Source: Kribbella steppae
GTDB lineage: Bacteria; Actinomycetota; Actinomycetes; Propionibacteriales; Kribbellaceae
Length of the DNA stretch: 64,000 bases
Direction of reading: 5' to 3'
Assembly (NCBI RefSeq): GCF_004342025.1
Contig: NZ_SLWN01000004.1
Span: 62,001 to 126,000, forward strand
This document shows positions 43,601 to 52,637 of the stretch, one piece after another (within the stretch, counting starts at the first letter, position 1; every line of letters starts with the position of its first letter). A program made the position numbers and the translations under genes. The notes beneath the pieces are model-generated. The model did no database searches. It saw only the letters and a list, made by a program, of their open reading frames with translations, and had not been told where the DNA came from.

Positions 43601-44704
43601 GGCGTGGTCGCTGTGGCCGCAGGACTGGCACCGGAACGCTTGGCTATCGCGGTTCCCGGGTGCACAGTGCCCGCAACGCGAACACGTCTGGCTCGTGTAC
43701 GCCGCGTTGATCTTCTCGACCCGGCCGGCAGCCTTGTGTTCGAGCCGCTGGACCAGCAGTCCCCAGCCGTTGCTGAGGATGCCGCGGTTCAGCCCAGCCT
43801 TGGCGCGTCGCCGGTTCGCCAGGTAGCTACCCGGCTTGGCTGGGTCGGGCTTTGGTTTCGGCCGTCGCGTCATGTGCGCCACCCGGAGGTCTTCGACACG
43901 GATCACGTCGAAGCGGCGCGCAAGATCCGTGGACGTCTTCTCGACCCAGTCCTTGCGGCGATCCGCAGCCCGGGCGTGGATCTTCGCGATCGCGGCTTTC
44001 ACGCGTTTCCCGCGGTTCGAGCCGCGCTGGGCTCTGGCGAGTCGCCGCTGAAGGTGCACCAGTCGCCGCTGCTCGGACTCGGAGAGTCCTGGGCAGTTGA
44101 GCAGTTCTCCGGTGGACAGCGCGGCGGACACGGTCACGCCGCGGTCAACACCGACGACCGCGCCGTTGCTGGGCGCGGGGACCGGGTCCGGTACGGCGGC
44201 GAACGCGATGTGCCAACGCCCGACGCGGTCACGGGTAATCCGGTACGACCTGGCGTCCGGCAGCGCCCGGCTTACCCGGAGCCGCACCCAACCGACCTTC
44301 GGGACCAGCACCCGCGCCCACTTGCCGCTCACCTGCTCAACCCGGCCGGCCTGCGCACCGACCACACGAAACCCTTCATGTCGTCCGGCTCTGCGCCACG
44401 TCGGGCGTCGATGACTGCCGGCGAAGTAGTTCCGGCGTGCTTGGTCGAAGTCCCGCAACGCCTGCTGCTGGACGGTTTGCGACCCGGCGCGCAGCCAGCC
44501 GAACGCGGCGCGCGCTTCGGTCAACTGCCGGGCCTGCTCGACAAACCCCGGCACGGAGCCTCTCTCGCGCCTCCACATCGACCACTGCTCAAGAGCCAGA
44601 TTCCACACGAACCGCGCTTGCCCACACTGCGCCAGCAACCCAGCTGCCTGCACCGGCGTGGGAAACAAGCGATAACGAGACACAACTCCGATCCAACCAG
44701 CCAT
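43490..44704 (-). CDS. tnpB: TnpB RNA-guided endonuclease
   Basis: 404 residues. Start MAGWIGVVSRYRLFPTPVQ is typical for TnpB; a longer frame to 44752 reads into the left end. All RuvC residues are kept: Asp in VVGVDRGVTVS, Glu in VIRVEDLRVAHM, Asp in HADVNAAVNIA; the zinc ribbon is TCSRCGH and FRCQSCGH. Thus the nuclease may be active. TnpB cuts target DNA next to a target-adjacent motif under omega RNA guidance and helps the element persist. No transposase TnpA is present. Confidence 0.92.
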   Translation of the reverse strand: MAGWIGVVSRYRLFPTPVQAAGLLAQCGQARFVWNLALEQWSMWRRERGSVPGFVEQARQLTEARAAFGWLRAGSQTVQQQALRDFDQARRNYFAGSHRRPTWRRAGRHEGFRVVGAQAGRVEQVSGKWARVLVPKVGWVRLRVSRALPDARSYRITRDRVGRWHIAFAAVPDPVPAPSNGAVVGVDRGVTVSAALSTGELLNCPGLSESEQRRLVHLQRRLARAQRGSNRGKRVKAAIAKIHARAADRRKDWVEKTSTDLARRFDVIRVEDLRVAHMTRRPKPKPDPAKPGSYLANRRRAKAGLNRGILSNGWGLLVQRLEHKAAGRVEKINAAYTSQTCSRCGHCAPGNRDSQAFRCQSCGHSDHADVNAAVNIAAGRAVSARRDKPVRVSVKREPQLTTSA

Positions 44705-44789
44705 CGCTGACAGTTCGGCGACCAGTTCGAAGGGAGGGAGTCGCGGTTCCACCCGCCCGTAGAGGCAGGGCTTTCCCGCGACCTATCTC

Positions 44790-47700
44790 ATGATCCGCCT
44801 GACCCGCTCGTCTCGCGATCAACAACCTGCCACCACCAGGTGGCACAGGATTCTGTACGGCGTGACCGGTGTGCTGACCGCACTGGTGATCGGCGTCCCG
44901 CTCAGCGGGGTGATCGCCGACGCCGTCGACGGCCCGAGTGCCACCATCTCCGGCACGGTCTTCGAGGACCGTGACAACGACGACCGGATCGACAGCGGTG
45001 AGCCGGCGCTGGCCGGTGTCAGCGTGTCCGACGGACAGCAGATCGTCGTGACCGACACCCAGGGCCGCTACACCCTCAACACCGACGTCGAGCGCCGTGA
45101 CGTCGACCTGGTCTTCGTCACCCAGCCGGCCGGCTACTCGGTCGGCACCGACGCCACCATGACCGCGAAGTTCTACCGGAACCTCGGTCAGCTCGCCACC
45201 GGCGACGCGAAGGAGGTCAACTTCGGCCTCCGCAAGGACAAGGTGTCCGCGAACGGCGGATTCACCTTCGGCAACGTGGCCGACCCGCACGTCAACGCCC
45301 AGCTGGCCGAGCAGATCACCGAGATCAACACGACCCGCCAGCACCTCGCCTTCATCCAGGTCAGCGGCGACCTGACGAACAACGCGACCGACGCCGAGTT
45401 CGAGTTCTACAAGGCCGGCACCGCCCACTCGAAGGTCCCGGTCTGGCCGGCCGTCGGCAACCACGAGTACTCGGCGGGGTCGACGTACAAGGACCGGATC
45501 AACAACTACCGCAAGCACGTCGGGCCGGAGTGGTACTCCTTCGACTACAGCGACCGGCACTTCCTGGTGCTGGAGAACAACGGCGCCGCGCCGTTCGCCG
45601 AGCAGCTCGAATGGGCCAAGGCCGACCTCTCCCAGAACGTCAAGTCGGGCAAGAAGCTGGTCGTGCTGGCCCACCAGCCGATGAACGTCCCGTTCGGCTC
45701 GCCGTCGGTGTACGACGAGTACGGCAAGCTGCTCGAGCAGTACGGCGCCGAGCTGATGCTGGTCGGCCACGAGCACTCCAACGACGTGGAGCCGAAGAGC
45801 GACTTCGCCGGCACCGCGAAGCACGTGCAGACCGTGTCGAGCTCGTACACGATCGACAACTCGCCGCGCGGGTTCCGGTTCGTCAACATGGACAACAAGG
45901 CCTTCGACAACCCGTTCCGGCTGTACGGCGCCGAGAAGGACCTCACCATCGTGAGCCCGGCTCCCGGTACGTCGATCCCGCTCGACCGCTTCCCGGGTAT
46001 CCAGGTGAACGCCTACGACACCAGCGACGCACCCAAGCAGGTCCGCTACCGCCTCGACAACGGCAGCTGGCTACCGCTCGAGTCCACCGGTGAGTTCACC
46101 TGGTACGGCGTACTGCCAAGCGGCGCCCGCATCGGCAAGCACACCATCACCGTGGAAGCCGCCGACAAGAGCGGCGCCACCTGGAAGCGCACGTCGACCT
46201 TCACCCTCACGAACGAGAAGGCGATCAAGCCGGTCGCGGGGGCCAACTGGTCCCAGCATCACGGCGACGCCGCCCACAGCGGTGTCTCCGCCGACGTCAT
46301 CGCAGCGGGTCAGCGGCTCGCCTGGTCGTACCGCACGAAGGGCACGTTCCTGACCGGCTCCCCCGCGATCGTCGACGGGGTCGTGTACGCCGGTACGCGG
46401 GACGAGAACGGAGACGGCAACAGCGCCGTCCACGCGGTCTCGCTGGCGACGGGCAAGAAGCTGTGGAGTTACGCCGTACCGTCGTCGGTGCACGGCAGCG
46501 TCGCGGTGTCCGACGGGCTGGTCTACGTTCCGACGTTGCGCGGCACGCTGTTCGCCGTCGACGCCAAGACCGGGCAGCTCAAGTGGCAGAACGACCCGGG
46601 TCCGGCACCGGAGGGCAACAACCAGCGCACCTACGGGTACTACGGCGTGACGGTTGCCGACGGCAAGGTCCTGTACCCGTACCAGACCCGCCACGGCGAG
46701 GCGAGCCGCGGTCTGCTCGTCGCGCTCGACGCCAAGACGGGCACGCGGATCTGGGCGGCGCCGATGAGCGGCGCGACCATGAGCGACGGCACTCCGGTCG
46801 TCTCCGACGGTCATGTGTACGTCGGCAACGAGACAGCCGACCGGGTGATCTCGTACAACCTGCAGACGGGCGCTCAGGAATGGGTCGGGGCAGAGTCCCT
46901 CGGCGGCTGGCAGGACGGCATCCCGTCGGCCGCGGACGGCCGGGTCTTCATCGGCTCGGGCAACGGCATCATCGCTCGCAACGGCACCACCGGCGCGACG
47001 CTGTGGAGCTACCGCAGCTCCTGGCCGTCGTTGGTCAACGGCAACGCCACTCCGGCCGCGGCCGCTGTCAAGGGTGACGTGGTCTACATGGGCTTCCCGA
47101 GTGGTGAGGTTGCCGCGCTCAACGCCGGCACCGGCGCCGTCATCTGGAAGCGACTGCTGCCTGGCCAGCAGTACCGCGGTGGGTCGTTCACCTCGCCCGC
47201 GCTGAGTGGCAACACGCTGTTCGTCGGCTCCAACGGCGGCAGCTTCTACGCCCTCGACGCACGGACCGGTCAGCCGCTGTGGCAGCACGACCTCGGCACC
47301 TGGGTCTCGGCCGGCCCGGCGGTCAGCGGCAACACCGTCGTGGTCGGTGCGTTGGACGGCAACCTGTACGCCTTCACTCCCGGCGGTGTCGCGGCCAAGC
47401 CGTGGCCGGTCGTGTCCGGCAAGGTGACCAAGAAGGGCACCGGCGAGCCGCTCGCCTCGACTGCTGTCTCGCTGGTCCAGAACGGTACGGCGATCGCCTC
47501 CACCTCGACCGACACGGCCGGCAACTACCGGCTCGGCCTGGAGAAGGGCGCCGGCTCGTACACCATCCAGTCCGCGCAGCTCGGCTACGCAACGGCCGCC
47601 CGCGACATCACGGTCGGGGCAACCGGAGCATCGGGCATCGACCTCGAGATCTCCCCGGTCGCGGTCGACGCAAGTATCGGCAAGCGACTGCCGAGCGGCC

Positions 47701-48434
47701 TGGTCGAGGGCGGGCCCGACGACGTGGTGATCGAGAACAAGAAGCTGGCGCTCTCGGTCGCCAAGGTCTACAACGACCCGCAGCTGAACCTGTCGACCAC
47801 GGGCAAGGTGCTGGACCTGGCGATCACCGGCCAGCCGGACCAGCTCGACTGGATCAACCTGCCGTACGTGAGTACGGCGGAACCGGTCGGCGGCAACTCG
47901 TGGCAACAGTTGCAGACCCGGTCGAACGACGTACAGATCGTCGAGAACACCGGCGAGAAGGCGGTGGTCCGGGTCACCGGCACCTCGGCGGAACACCCTG
48001 GTCTGAAGATCGTCACGACGTACACGGCGACACCGGACGAGGACTTCGTCACCGCGGCGACGACCTTCACGAACGACTCCGGTGCGGCGCTCTCGGTGTG
48101 GGCGGGTGACGCCATGGACCACGACGGCACCGGCTCGCGCTCGGCCGTGTCCGGCTACCCGGTGATCACCAGCGGCGGCCCGTTCAGCCAGGTACCGGAC
48201 GCCAAGCGGTGGATCGGCCAGGCGGGTACCGGTCCGGACAACCAGACCTACGGGCTGGTCTACTCCACCGGCAGCGGTGCCTTCACCGGCTACTCGCAGA
48301 GCAACTTCACCATGAGCAAGTTCAAGCTCGACCTGCCCGCCGGCAGGGACCACACCATCACCCGGCGCATCGTTGCAGCCAGCAACGGAGGCGCCGCCGA
48401 CAAGTTCGCCGTCCTGAACCAGTTCGCCTTCTGA
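44790..48434 (+). CDS. Exported multidomain metallophosphoesterase / PQQ-like beta-propeller protein
   Basis: 1214 residues. Order: signal or anchor helix (about 20-45); SdrD-like/carboxypeptidase-regulatory beta domain (50-115); calcineurin-like phosphoesterase (150-370) with GNVADPHVN, VSGDLTNN, VGNHEYS, VVLAHQP and VGHEHSN; Ig-like domain (385-470); PQQ-type beta-propeller (480-870, GKKLWSY and GQLKWQN blades); a second carboxypeptidase-regulatory domain (875-945); C-terminal beta-sandwich (about 955-1214). Metal-dependent phosphatase or phosphodiesterase acting outside the cell. The ATG at 44790 has no clear ribosome site: the TnpB element is inserted directly upstream. Substrate unknown. 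Confidence 0.88.
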   Translation: MIRLTRSSRDQQPATTRWHRILYGVTGVLTALVIGVPLSGVIADAVDGPSATISGTVFEDRDNDDRIDSGEPALAGVSVSDGQQIVVTDTQGRYTLNTDVERRDVDLVFVTQPAGYSVGTDATMTAKFYRNLGQLATGDAKEVNFGLRKDKVSANGGFTFGNVADPHVNAQLAEQITEINTTRQHLAFIQVSGDLTNNATDAEFEFYKAGTAHSKVPVWPAVGNHEYSAGSTYKDRINNYRKHVGPEWYSFDYSDRHFLVLENNGAAPFAEQLEWAKADLSQNVKSGKKLVVLAHQPMNVPFGSPSVYDEYGKLLEQYGAELMLVGHEHSNDVEPKSDFAGTAKHVQTVSSSYTIDNSPRGFRFVNMDNKAFDNPFRLYGAEKDLTIVSPAPGTSIPLDRFPGIQVNAYDTSDAPKQVRYRLDNGSWLPLESTGEFTWYGVLPSGARIGKHTITVEAADKSGATWKRTSTFTLTNEKAIKPVAGANWSQHHGDAAHSGVSADVIAAGQRLAWSYRTKGTFLTGSPAIVDGVVYAGTRDENGDGNSAVHAVSLATGKKLWSYAVPSSVHGSVAVSDGLVYVPTLRGTLFAVDAKTGQLKWQNDPGPAPEGNNQRTYGYYGVTVADGKVLYPYQTRHGEASRGLLVALDAKTGTRIWAAPMSGATMSDGTPVVSDGHVYVGNETADRVISYNLQTGAQEWVGAESLGGWQDGIPSAADGRVFIGSGNGIIARNGTTGATLWSYRSSWPSLVNGNATPAAAAVKGDVVYMGFPSGEVAALNAGTGAVIWKRLLPGQQYRGGSFTSPALSGNTLFVGSNGGSFYALDARTGQPLWQHDLGTWVSAGPAVSGNTVVVGALDGNLYAFTPGGVAAKPWPVVSGKVTKKGTGEPLASTAVSLVQNGTAIASTSTDTAGNYRLGLEKGAGSYTIQSAQLGYATAARDITVGATGASGIDLEISPVAVDASIGKRLPSGLVEGGPDDVVIENKKLALSVAKVYNDPQLNLSTTGKVLDLAITGQPDQLDWINLPYVSTAEPVGGNSWQQLQTRSNDVQIVENTGEKAVVRVTGTSAEHPGLKIVTTYTATPDEDFVTAATTFTNDSGAALSVWAGDAMDHDGTGSRSAVSGYPVITSGGPFSQVPDAKRWIGQAGTGPDNQTYGLVYSTGSGAFTGYSQSNFTMSKFKLDLPAGRDHTITRRIVAASNGGAADKFAVLNQFAF

Positions 48435-48446
48435 CCTGACGCCGCT

Positions 48447-48490
48447 GCGTCCGAAGAGCTGAGGCCTGGAGCGCTCGGATCTTCGGACGC
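48447..48490. terminator. Hairpin after the phosphoesterase gene
   Basis: A perfect 11-bp inverted repeat GCGTCCGAAGA / TCTTCGGACGC with a 22-base loop begins 13 bases after the phosphoesterase stop and ends before the XRE start. Probably a terminator; it could also be an operator for the regulator that follows. Confidence 0.7.
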
Positions 48491-48513
48491 CGGCGGATTT
48501 GTTAGCGTTGCGT

Positions 48514-49280
48514 GTGGCCAGGCGCGAGGAGTTGCGGGAGTTTCTGCGCGCTCGGCGAGCGGCGGTGTCGCCGGGTGAGGTGGGGCTGCCGGACGTCGGC
48601 AAACGCCGTACGCCGGGGCTGCGGCGGGAGGAGGTCGCGTCGCTGGCCGGGGTCGGGGTGTCGTGGTACACCTGGCTCGAGCAGGGGCGGGACATCAACG
48701 TGTCGGGCGAGGTGCTCGACGCGATCAGCAAGGCGCTGCGGCTGAGCGAGCCGGAGCGGTCGCATCTCTATCTGCTGGCTGGTCTCAATCCGCCGGTCCG
48801 GTCAGCCACGGTCGGCGCAGTCACGGAAGAACTGCGGCGCCTGGTCGACGCCTGGTCCCCGCGGCCGGCGATCCTGCGGGATCAGTACTGGAACCTGCTG
48901 GCGATCAACGACGCGACCCGGACGGTCTTCGGGTACGACGACACCGACCACAACTGCCTGATCTCGTTCTTCACCAACGCCGGTACCGCGGGATGCACGT
49001 CCACTGGGCATCGGTCGCGCCGGCCGTCGTCGCGGCGTTCCGGGCGGATGCGGCGCGGGCTCCTGAGGATCCCGAGTTCCGGCGGGTGGTGGACGAGCTC
49101 AGTGCGGCGAGTACGGAGTTCGCCGAGTTGTGGGCGCGCCAGGAGGTCGGCGTACCAGGGCAGGCGGTCAAGGCGGTGGACCATCCGGAGGCCGGTGAGC
49201 TGTTCTTCGACCTCACGACGCTGACGGTGGCCGACCACCCCGACTGGTATCTGGAGCTCTACGTCCCGCGGCCTGCCTAG
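48514..49280 (+). pseudogene. XRE/MmyB-like regulator with a one-base frameshift
   Basis: The HTH part reads VARREELREFLRARR and RTPGLRREEVASLAGVG; the ligand domain continues to NCLISFFTNA, then the frame is lost. The rest is in the +2 frame: RYRGMHVHWASVAPAVVAAF to LELYVPRPA-stop at 49280. One missing C in GCCGG at 48979-48983 explains the shift; with it the protein would be about 256 residues. GTG 48514 is the likely start, with TTG 48499 and 48508 upstream. Either a real inactivation or a sequencing error. An SDR follows, as with the intact relative at 10700. Confidence 0.85.
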
Positions 49281-49314
49281 GGTGGTGGTGCGGGACCCAG
49301 GTTCACTGCACACT

Positions 49315-49334
49315 GGTTGCCCGGCGCAACAACC
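49315..49334. promoter_or_regulatory. Inverted repeat before SDR gene
   Basis: GGTTGCCCGGCGCAACAACC contains TTGC-N5-GCAA with an outer GGTTG/CAACC match, 15 bases before the SDR start. Candidate operator for the adjacent MmyB-like regulator. Confidence 0.4.
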
Positions 49335-49349
49335 GGCACGCTGGACGGC

Positions 49350-50165
49350 ATGACTCACCGTTTCGAAGACAAGATCGCGCTCATCACTGGAGGCTCCAGC
49401 GGAATGGGCCTGGCCGCGGCTCGCCAGCTGCTGGCCGAGGGCGCCCACGTTGTCATCACCGGCCGCGACAAGACCCGTCTCGACGCCGCCGCTGACGACC
49501 TCCGCGGCACCACGATCCCGACGGACCGAGTCACCGCGATCCCGGCCGATCAGGGCGTCGCGGGCACGTCCGACCGGGTCGTCGCGGTCGCCGGGGATGC
49601 GGCGAGCCTGGCCGATCTCGACACCCTCGTCGCCACCGTCCGGGATCGGTTCGGGCGCCTCGACGTGGTCTTCGCCAACGCGGGTGTCGCCGCGTTCGAG
49701 CCGGCCGAGCAGACCAGCGAGGCCGAGTTCGACCGGGTCGTGGACATCAACTTCAAGGGCGTGTTCTTCACCGTGCAGAAGCTGAGCCCACTCCTGTCCG
49801 ACGGCGCGGCGGTGGTCATCAACGCCTCGTGGACCATCCAGCGCGGCCTCGCGGGCGCGTCCGTCTACGCGGCAACGAAGGCGGCCGTGCACAACCTGAC
49901 CCACACCTTCGCTGCCGAACTGGCGCCTCGCCGGATCCGGGTCAACTCGGTCAGCCCCGGCTACATCGAGACCCCGATGTTCCACGACAACGTCACTCCC
50001 GAGGCGCACGCGGCCGTCGTCGCAGCCGTCCCCGCCGGTCGCATCGGCACCGCCGAGGACGTCGCCGCCGCGGTCGCCTTCCTCGCCTCCGAGGAGGCGT
50101 CGTACATCAACGGCCAGGACCTGATCATCGACGGCGGCCTGGTCACCGCCGGCGCCCCGGTCTGA
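49350..50165 (+). CDS. SDR-family oxidoreductase
   Basis: 271-residue classical SDR: TGGSSGMG, FANAG (in place of NNAG), INASW with the catalytic Ser, and YAATK; the C-terminus INGQDLIIDGG is standard. An insertion of about 20 residues after DDLRGTTIPTD is unusual for the family. ATG 49350 is chosen over an in-frame ATG at 49317. Regulated probably by the broken XRE gene upstream, so expression may now be constitutive. Confidence 0.9.
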   Translation: MTHRFEDKIALITGGSSGMGLAAARQLLAEGAHVVITGRDKTRLDAAADDLRGTTIPTDRVTAIPADQGVAGTSDRVVAVAGDAASLADLDTLVATVRDRFGRLDVVFANAGVAAFEPAEQTSEAEFDRVVDINFKGVFFTVQKLSPLLSDGAAVVINASWTIQRGLAGASVYAATKAAVHNLTHTFAAELAPRRIRVNSVSPGYIETPMFHDNVTPEAHAAVVAAVPAGRIGTAEDVAAAVAFLASEEASYINGQDLIIDGGLVTAGAPV

Positions 50166-50298
50166 TCAGCTCACCTGGCAGGCGTCGTAGACCCGACTGA
50201 CCTGTTCCCGGCCGAGGTCGGCTGACCCATGCGGAGGCGGGCCGGCGGATCCGGCCGCTCTCACTCGGTCGGACGCCGCCGGCGGGCTCAGGTGGTGG

Positions 50299-50574
50299 TT
50301 ACCCGGTCGTGACGGGCGCTGGATCGGCGGCGATGGTCTCCAGTTCGTTGCGGAACTGCGGCAGCATCCAGCGCAGCGGCTGGTCCAGGACGCGGCCGAT
50401 CGTGGCCTCGTCGACATGCAGGAGGTCGGCGATGCGGGTCAGAGCGTCCGGCTCGTCGACCGCGGCGTACAGCAGATGGACCACCTCGTGCCGGTGCGCG
50501 AACACCGCGAGCGCCGCGGCCGCCAAACCCGGATCGATCTCCGGCGGACTCGTGATTTCCCCGTGAACAGTCAC
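50299..50574 (-). CDS. Small conserved-looking protein, function unknown
   Basis: About 91 residues, soluble and mostly helical (EIDPGLAAAALAVFAHRHEV, ADLLHVDEATIGRVLDQPLR). The ADLLHVDEATIGRVLD segment recalls a helix-turn-helix. GTG 50574 is the likely start; TTG 50592 is an alternative. The 133 bases between it and the SDR stop hold no gene I can support. Not recognised. Confidence 0.6.
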   Translation of the reverse strand: MTVHGEITSPPEIDPGLAAAALAVFAHRHEVVHLLYAAVDEPDALTRIADLLHVDEATIGRVLDQPLRWMLPQFRNELETIAADPAPVTTG

Positions 50575-50622
50575 AACATCACAACCTGACAAAACACCGA
50601 TCGGTTACGTGCGAGGTCGGTT

Positions 50623-51420
50623 TCAGCCTGGGAGCCAGCCGACTTTCCCGATCAGGTACGTCGCCCCGACCAGCGCGCCGATGTCGATCAGGGTGTGGGC
50701 CACGACCAGCGGCATCACCCGCCCCCAGCGGCGGTAGAGGTAGCAGAAGATCACGCCCATGATCACGTTGCCGAAGAACCCACCGAGGCCCTGGTACAGG
50801 TGGTACGACCCCCGCAGCAGCGCGCTGGCCGCCGTACTGGCGCCCACCGACCACCCGAGTTGGTCCAGCCGCCGGTTCAGGTAGGCCAGCACGATGACTT
50901 CCTCGAGGATGGCGTTCTGGGCCGCCACCAGGATCAGGATCGGGATCCGCCACCAGATGTCCGGCAGCCGGGCCGGGTCGACGGTCAGGTTCACGCCGGT
51001 CGCGTAGGCGGCGAGGTAGAAGGCCAGGCCGGCCCCGCCGATGGCCGCGGCAACCGCTGTCCCCCGCCCGAGGTCGCGGAGCCGGTCACTCAGGTCGAAC
51101 CCCAGGGTGCGCATCGTCTCGCCGCCGCGGGCCATGAAGTGGGCGACCAGCGCGACCGGTACGAGTGCCGTCGCGACGGCGAAGAGCTGCCAGGTCAGGT
51201 CCAGCCACGGCCGGCCCGGCGCTCGCGACTCGACAATGACCGCGGTCTGCCCGCTGATCGGCTTCGCCGACGTGAGCACCCCGATGAATGAGATGATCGC
51301 CGACAGCCCGGACGCCCCGAGCGACAACGCCAGGACCAGCCAGACTTCCTTCGTCAGCACCCTTCGGTCGACCACCGGAGCCGCCGCCGGTTCGGCGGCC
51401 TCGTCCGCGGAGCTTGTCAT
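50623..51420 (-). CDS. CPBP/CAAX-family intramembrane protease
   Basis: 265 residues with about eight hydrophobic segments. The CPBP motifs are NAILEEVIVLAYLNRRL (EE motif), RGSYHLYQGLGGFFGN and a late VVAHTLIDIGALVG. Putative membrane metalloprotease. Its ATG overlaps the stop of the LacI gene (ATGA), so the two are translated together, an unusual pairing. Confidence 0.87.
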   Translation of the reverse strand: MTSSADEAAEPAAAPVVDRRVLTKEVWLVLALSLGASGLSAIISFIGVLTSAKPISGQTAVIVESRAPGRPWLDLTWQLFAVATALVPVALVAHFMARGGETMRTLGFDLSDRLRDLGRGTAVAAAIGGAGLAFYLAAYATGVNLTVDPARLPDIWWRIPILILVAAQNAILEEVIVLAYLNRRLDQLGWSVGASTAASALLRGSYHLYQGLGGFFGNVIMGVIFCYLYRRWGRVMPLVVAHTLIDIGALVGATYLIGKVGWLPG

Positions 51421-52466
51421 GCCCCAACTATCCCGCGCCCGCCAACCGGCGCCGTGCTCTCCCGGACGACGAGGTGCGGGGCGAGGGAGATCACGTCCGA
51501 CGCCTCGCGAGCGCTCGGGGGCACCGACTCGCTGGCGAGGGCTGGTGGGGACGACCCGAGCAGAGCGCTGATCGCCTCCTCGGCCAACCGGTCGATCGGG
51601 AAGGCGACCGTGGTCAGGGCCGGCCGCGCCTCACCGGCCGGGCTGATGTCGTCGATCCCGATGACGGAGAGGTCGTCCGGGATCCGCCGTCCCAGTGCGG
51701 CGGCCGCCTGCAGGACGCCGAGCGCCAGCAGGTCGTGGGTCGCGATCGCCGCGGTCACCTCGGGGTGATCGGTCAGGATCCGGGTCGCCGCCTCGAAGCC
51801 GCCGTACTGCGACTTGGTCGGCGTCGCCCCGATCCGCGCCGGCCGGATCGCGATCGACCCCTCGGCCAGCGCACGCTCAGCGCCCCGCAGCCGCACCTCG
51901 TGCGCCGGCAACTCGCCGATCACCGCGATCTCCCGGTGCCGGAGATCCCGCAGGTGCGCACCGGCCAGGTAGCCGGCCTGACCGTGGTCGAAGGTCACCA
52001 CCGGCGTCGCGTCCGGGATCGCGGTCTCGGATCCGCACAGCACGAACGGAACGCCCAGTTGCCGGACCAGGTCCAGGTGGCGGCTGACGTTGCCGTCGTC
52101 GAACAGGATCAGCCCGTCGATGTAGCGCCGTTTGAGAGTCAGGAGCTGCTTGGTCGCACGGTCCGGATCGCCGTCCGTCGTACACAGGGCGATGCCGTAG
52201 CCGTCGACCTCGAGGCCGCGCTCGAGGCGGGTGATCAGCTCGGTGTAGAACGGGTTCGCCAGTGTGGGTACGACGAGGCCGATCATCATCGTCCGGCCGG
52301 TGGCCAGGCCGCGGGCAAGCAGACTCGGGGTGTAGCCGAGCTCGGCGATCGCCTGCTCGACTCGGGCCCGGGTGTCGGCCTTCACCACTGGGCGCTGGTT
52401 GATGACATTCGACACCGTCTGCTTGGTGACTCCGGCCCGGAGCGCGACGTCCTTGATCGTGACCAC
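51417..52466 (-). CDS. LacI-family regulator of the polysaccharide locus
   Basis: 349 residues: HTH at the start (TIKDVALRAGVTKQTVSNVI, with the hinge region ending LARGLATGRT) and a periplasmic-binding-like sugar domain. GTG 52466 is chosen because GAGGGGAG precedes it; the frame upstream runs into the operator region. Divergent from the lyase gene. It most likely represses the lyase / hydrolase genes until a breakdown sugar binds. Confidence 0.92.
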   Translation of the reverse strand: MVTIKDVALRAGVTKQTVSNVINQRPVVKADTRARVEQAIAELGYTPSLLARGLATGRTMMIGLVVPTLANPFYTELITRLERGLEVDGYGIALCTTDGDPDRATKQLLTLKRRYIDGLILFDDGNVSRHLDLVRQLGVPFVLCGSETAIPDATPVVTFDHGQAGYLAGAHLRDLRHREIAVIGELPAHEVRLRGAERALAEGSIAIRPARIGATPTKSQYGGFEAATRILTDHPEVTAAIATHDLLALGVLQAAAALGRRIPDDLSVIGIDDISPAGEARPALTTVAFPIDRLAEEAISALLGSSPPALASESVPPSAREASDVISLAPHLVVRESTAPVGGRGIVGA

Positions 52467-52483
52467 TGGCAGCTCCCCTCGAC

Positions 52484-52585
52484 GACCGGTCCAATGATCG
52501 GCCCCCGAGGACCCCGAACACCAGCATTCGAACGATCGAAACGGTCCGAAATTTTCGGTCGGAGGCGGTCTGTTGACCGGTCCAA
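52484..52585. promoter_or_regulatory. Putative LacI operators in the divergent promoter region
   Basis: GACCGGTCCAA occurs twice (52484-52494 and within TTGACCGGTCCAA at 52573-52585), 91 bases apart, with an ACCGGT centre. Between them lies the palindrome CCGAAA-T-TTTCGG (52546-52558). Paired or looping sites are usual for LacI proteins. The second copy is 53 bases before the lyase start. Confidence 0.6.
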
Positions 52586-52637
52586 GGCCGCCCGGCAAGG
52601 TGAGTGCCGCCGTCCCCCACCGCCCCAGGAGAGCTTC

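Larger units (their letters stand above)
43452..44785 (-). mobile_element. IS1341-type (TnpB-only) IS200/IS605 element
   Basis: A single tnpB gene with flanking end structures and no tnpA. The presumed right end on the minus strand is the hairpin ATCCTCGTTGTTCACGGCGG continuing GGAGGACGTCAA (about 43453-43480). The presumed left end, about 44735-44785, contains AAAGCCCTGCCTCTACGGGC, a partial hairpin. Ends are approximate. It sits exactly between the hupE stop and the start of the phosphoesterase gene. Such elements depend on a Y1 transposase in trans. Confidence 0.8.

Noticed and set aside
46071..48731. Long minus-strand open frame antisense to the phosphoesterase gene
   Set aside because: Composition typical of an antisense shadow, no start signal, and the plus strand has clear domain motifs.
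50166..50298. Minus-strand frame ending RVYDACQVS after the SDR gene, considered as a gene tail
   Set aside because: Too short, continues only into an out-of-frame shadow of the small gene at 50299, and matches no family I know.
51414..52637. 408-codon upstream extension of the large lyase frame through the lacI gene
   Set aside because: It is antisense to lacI and crosses the operator region; the ATG at 52638 has a ribosome site and is followed by a Tat signal.
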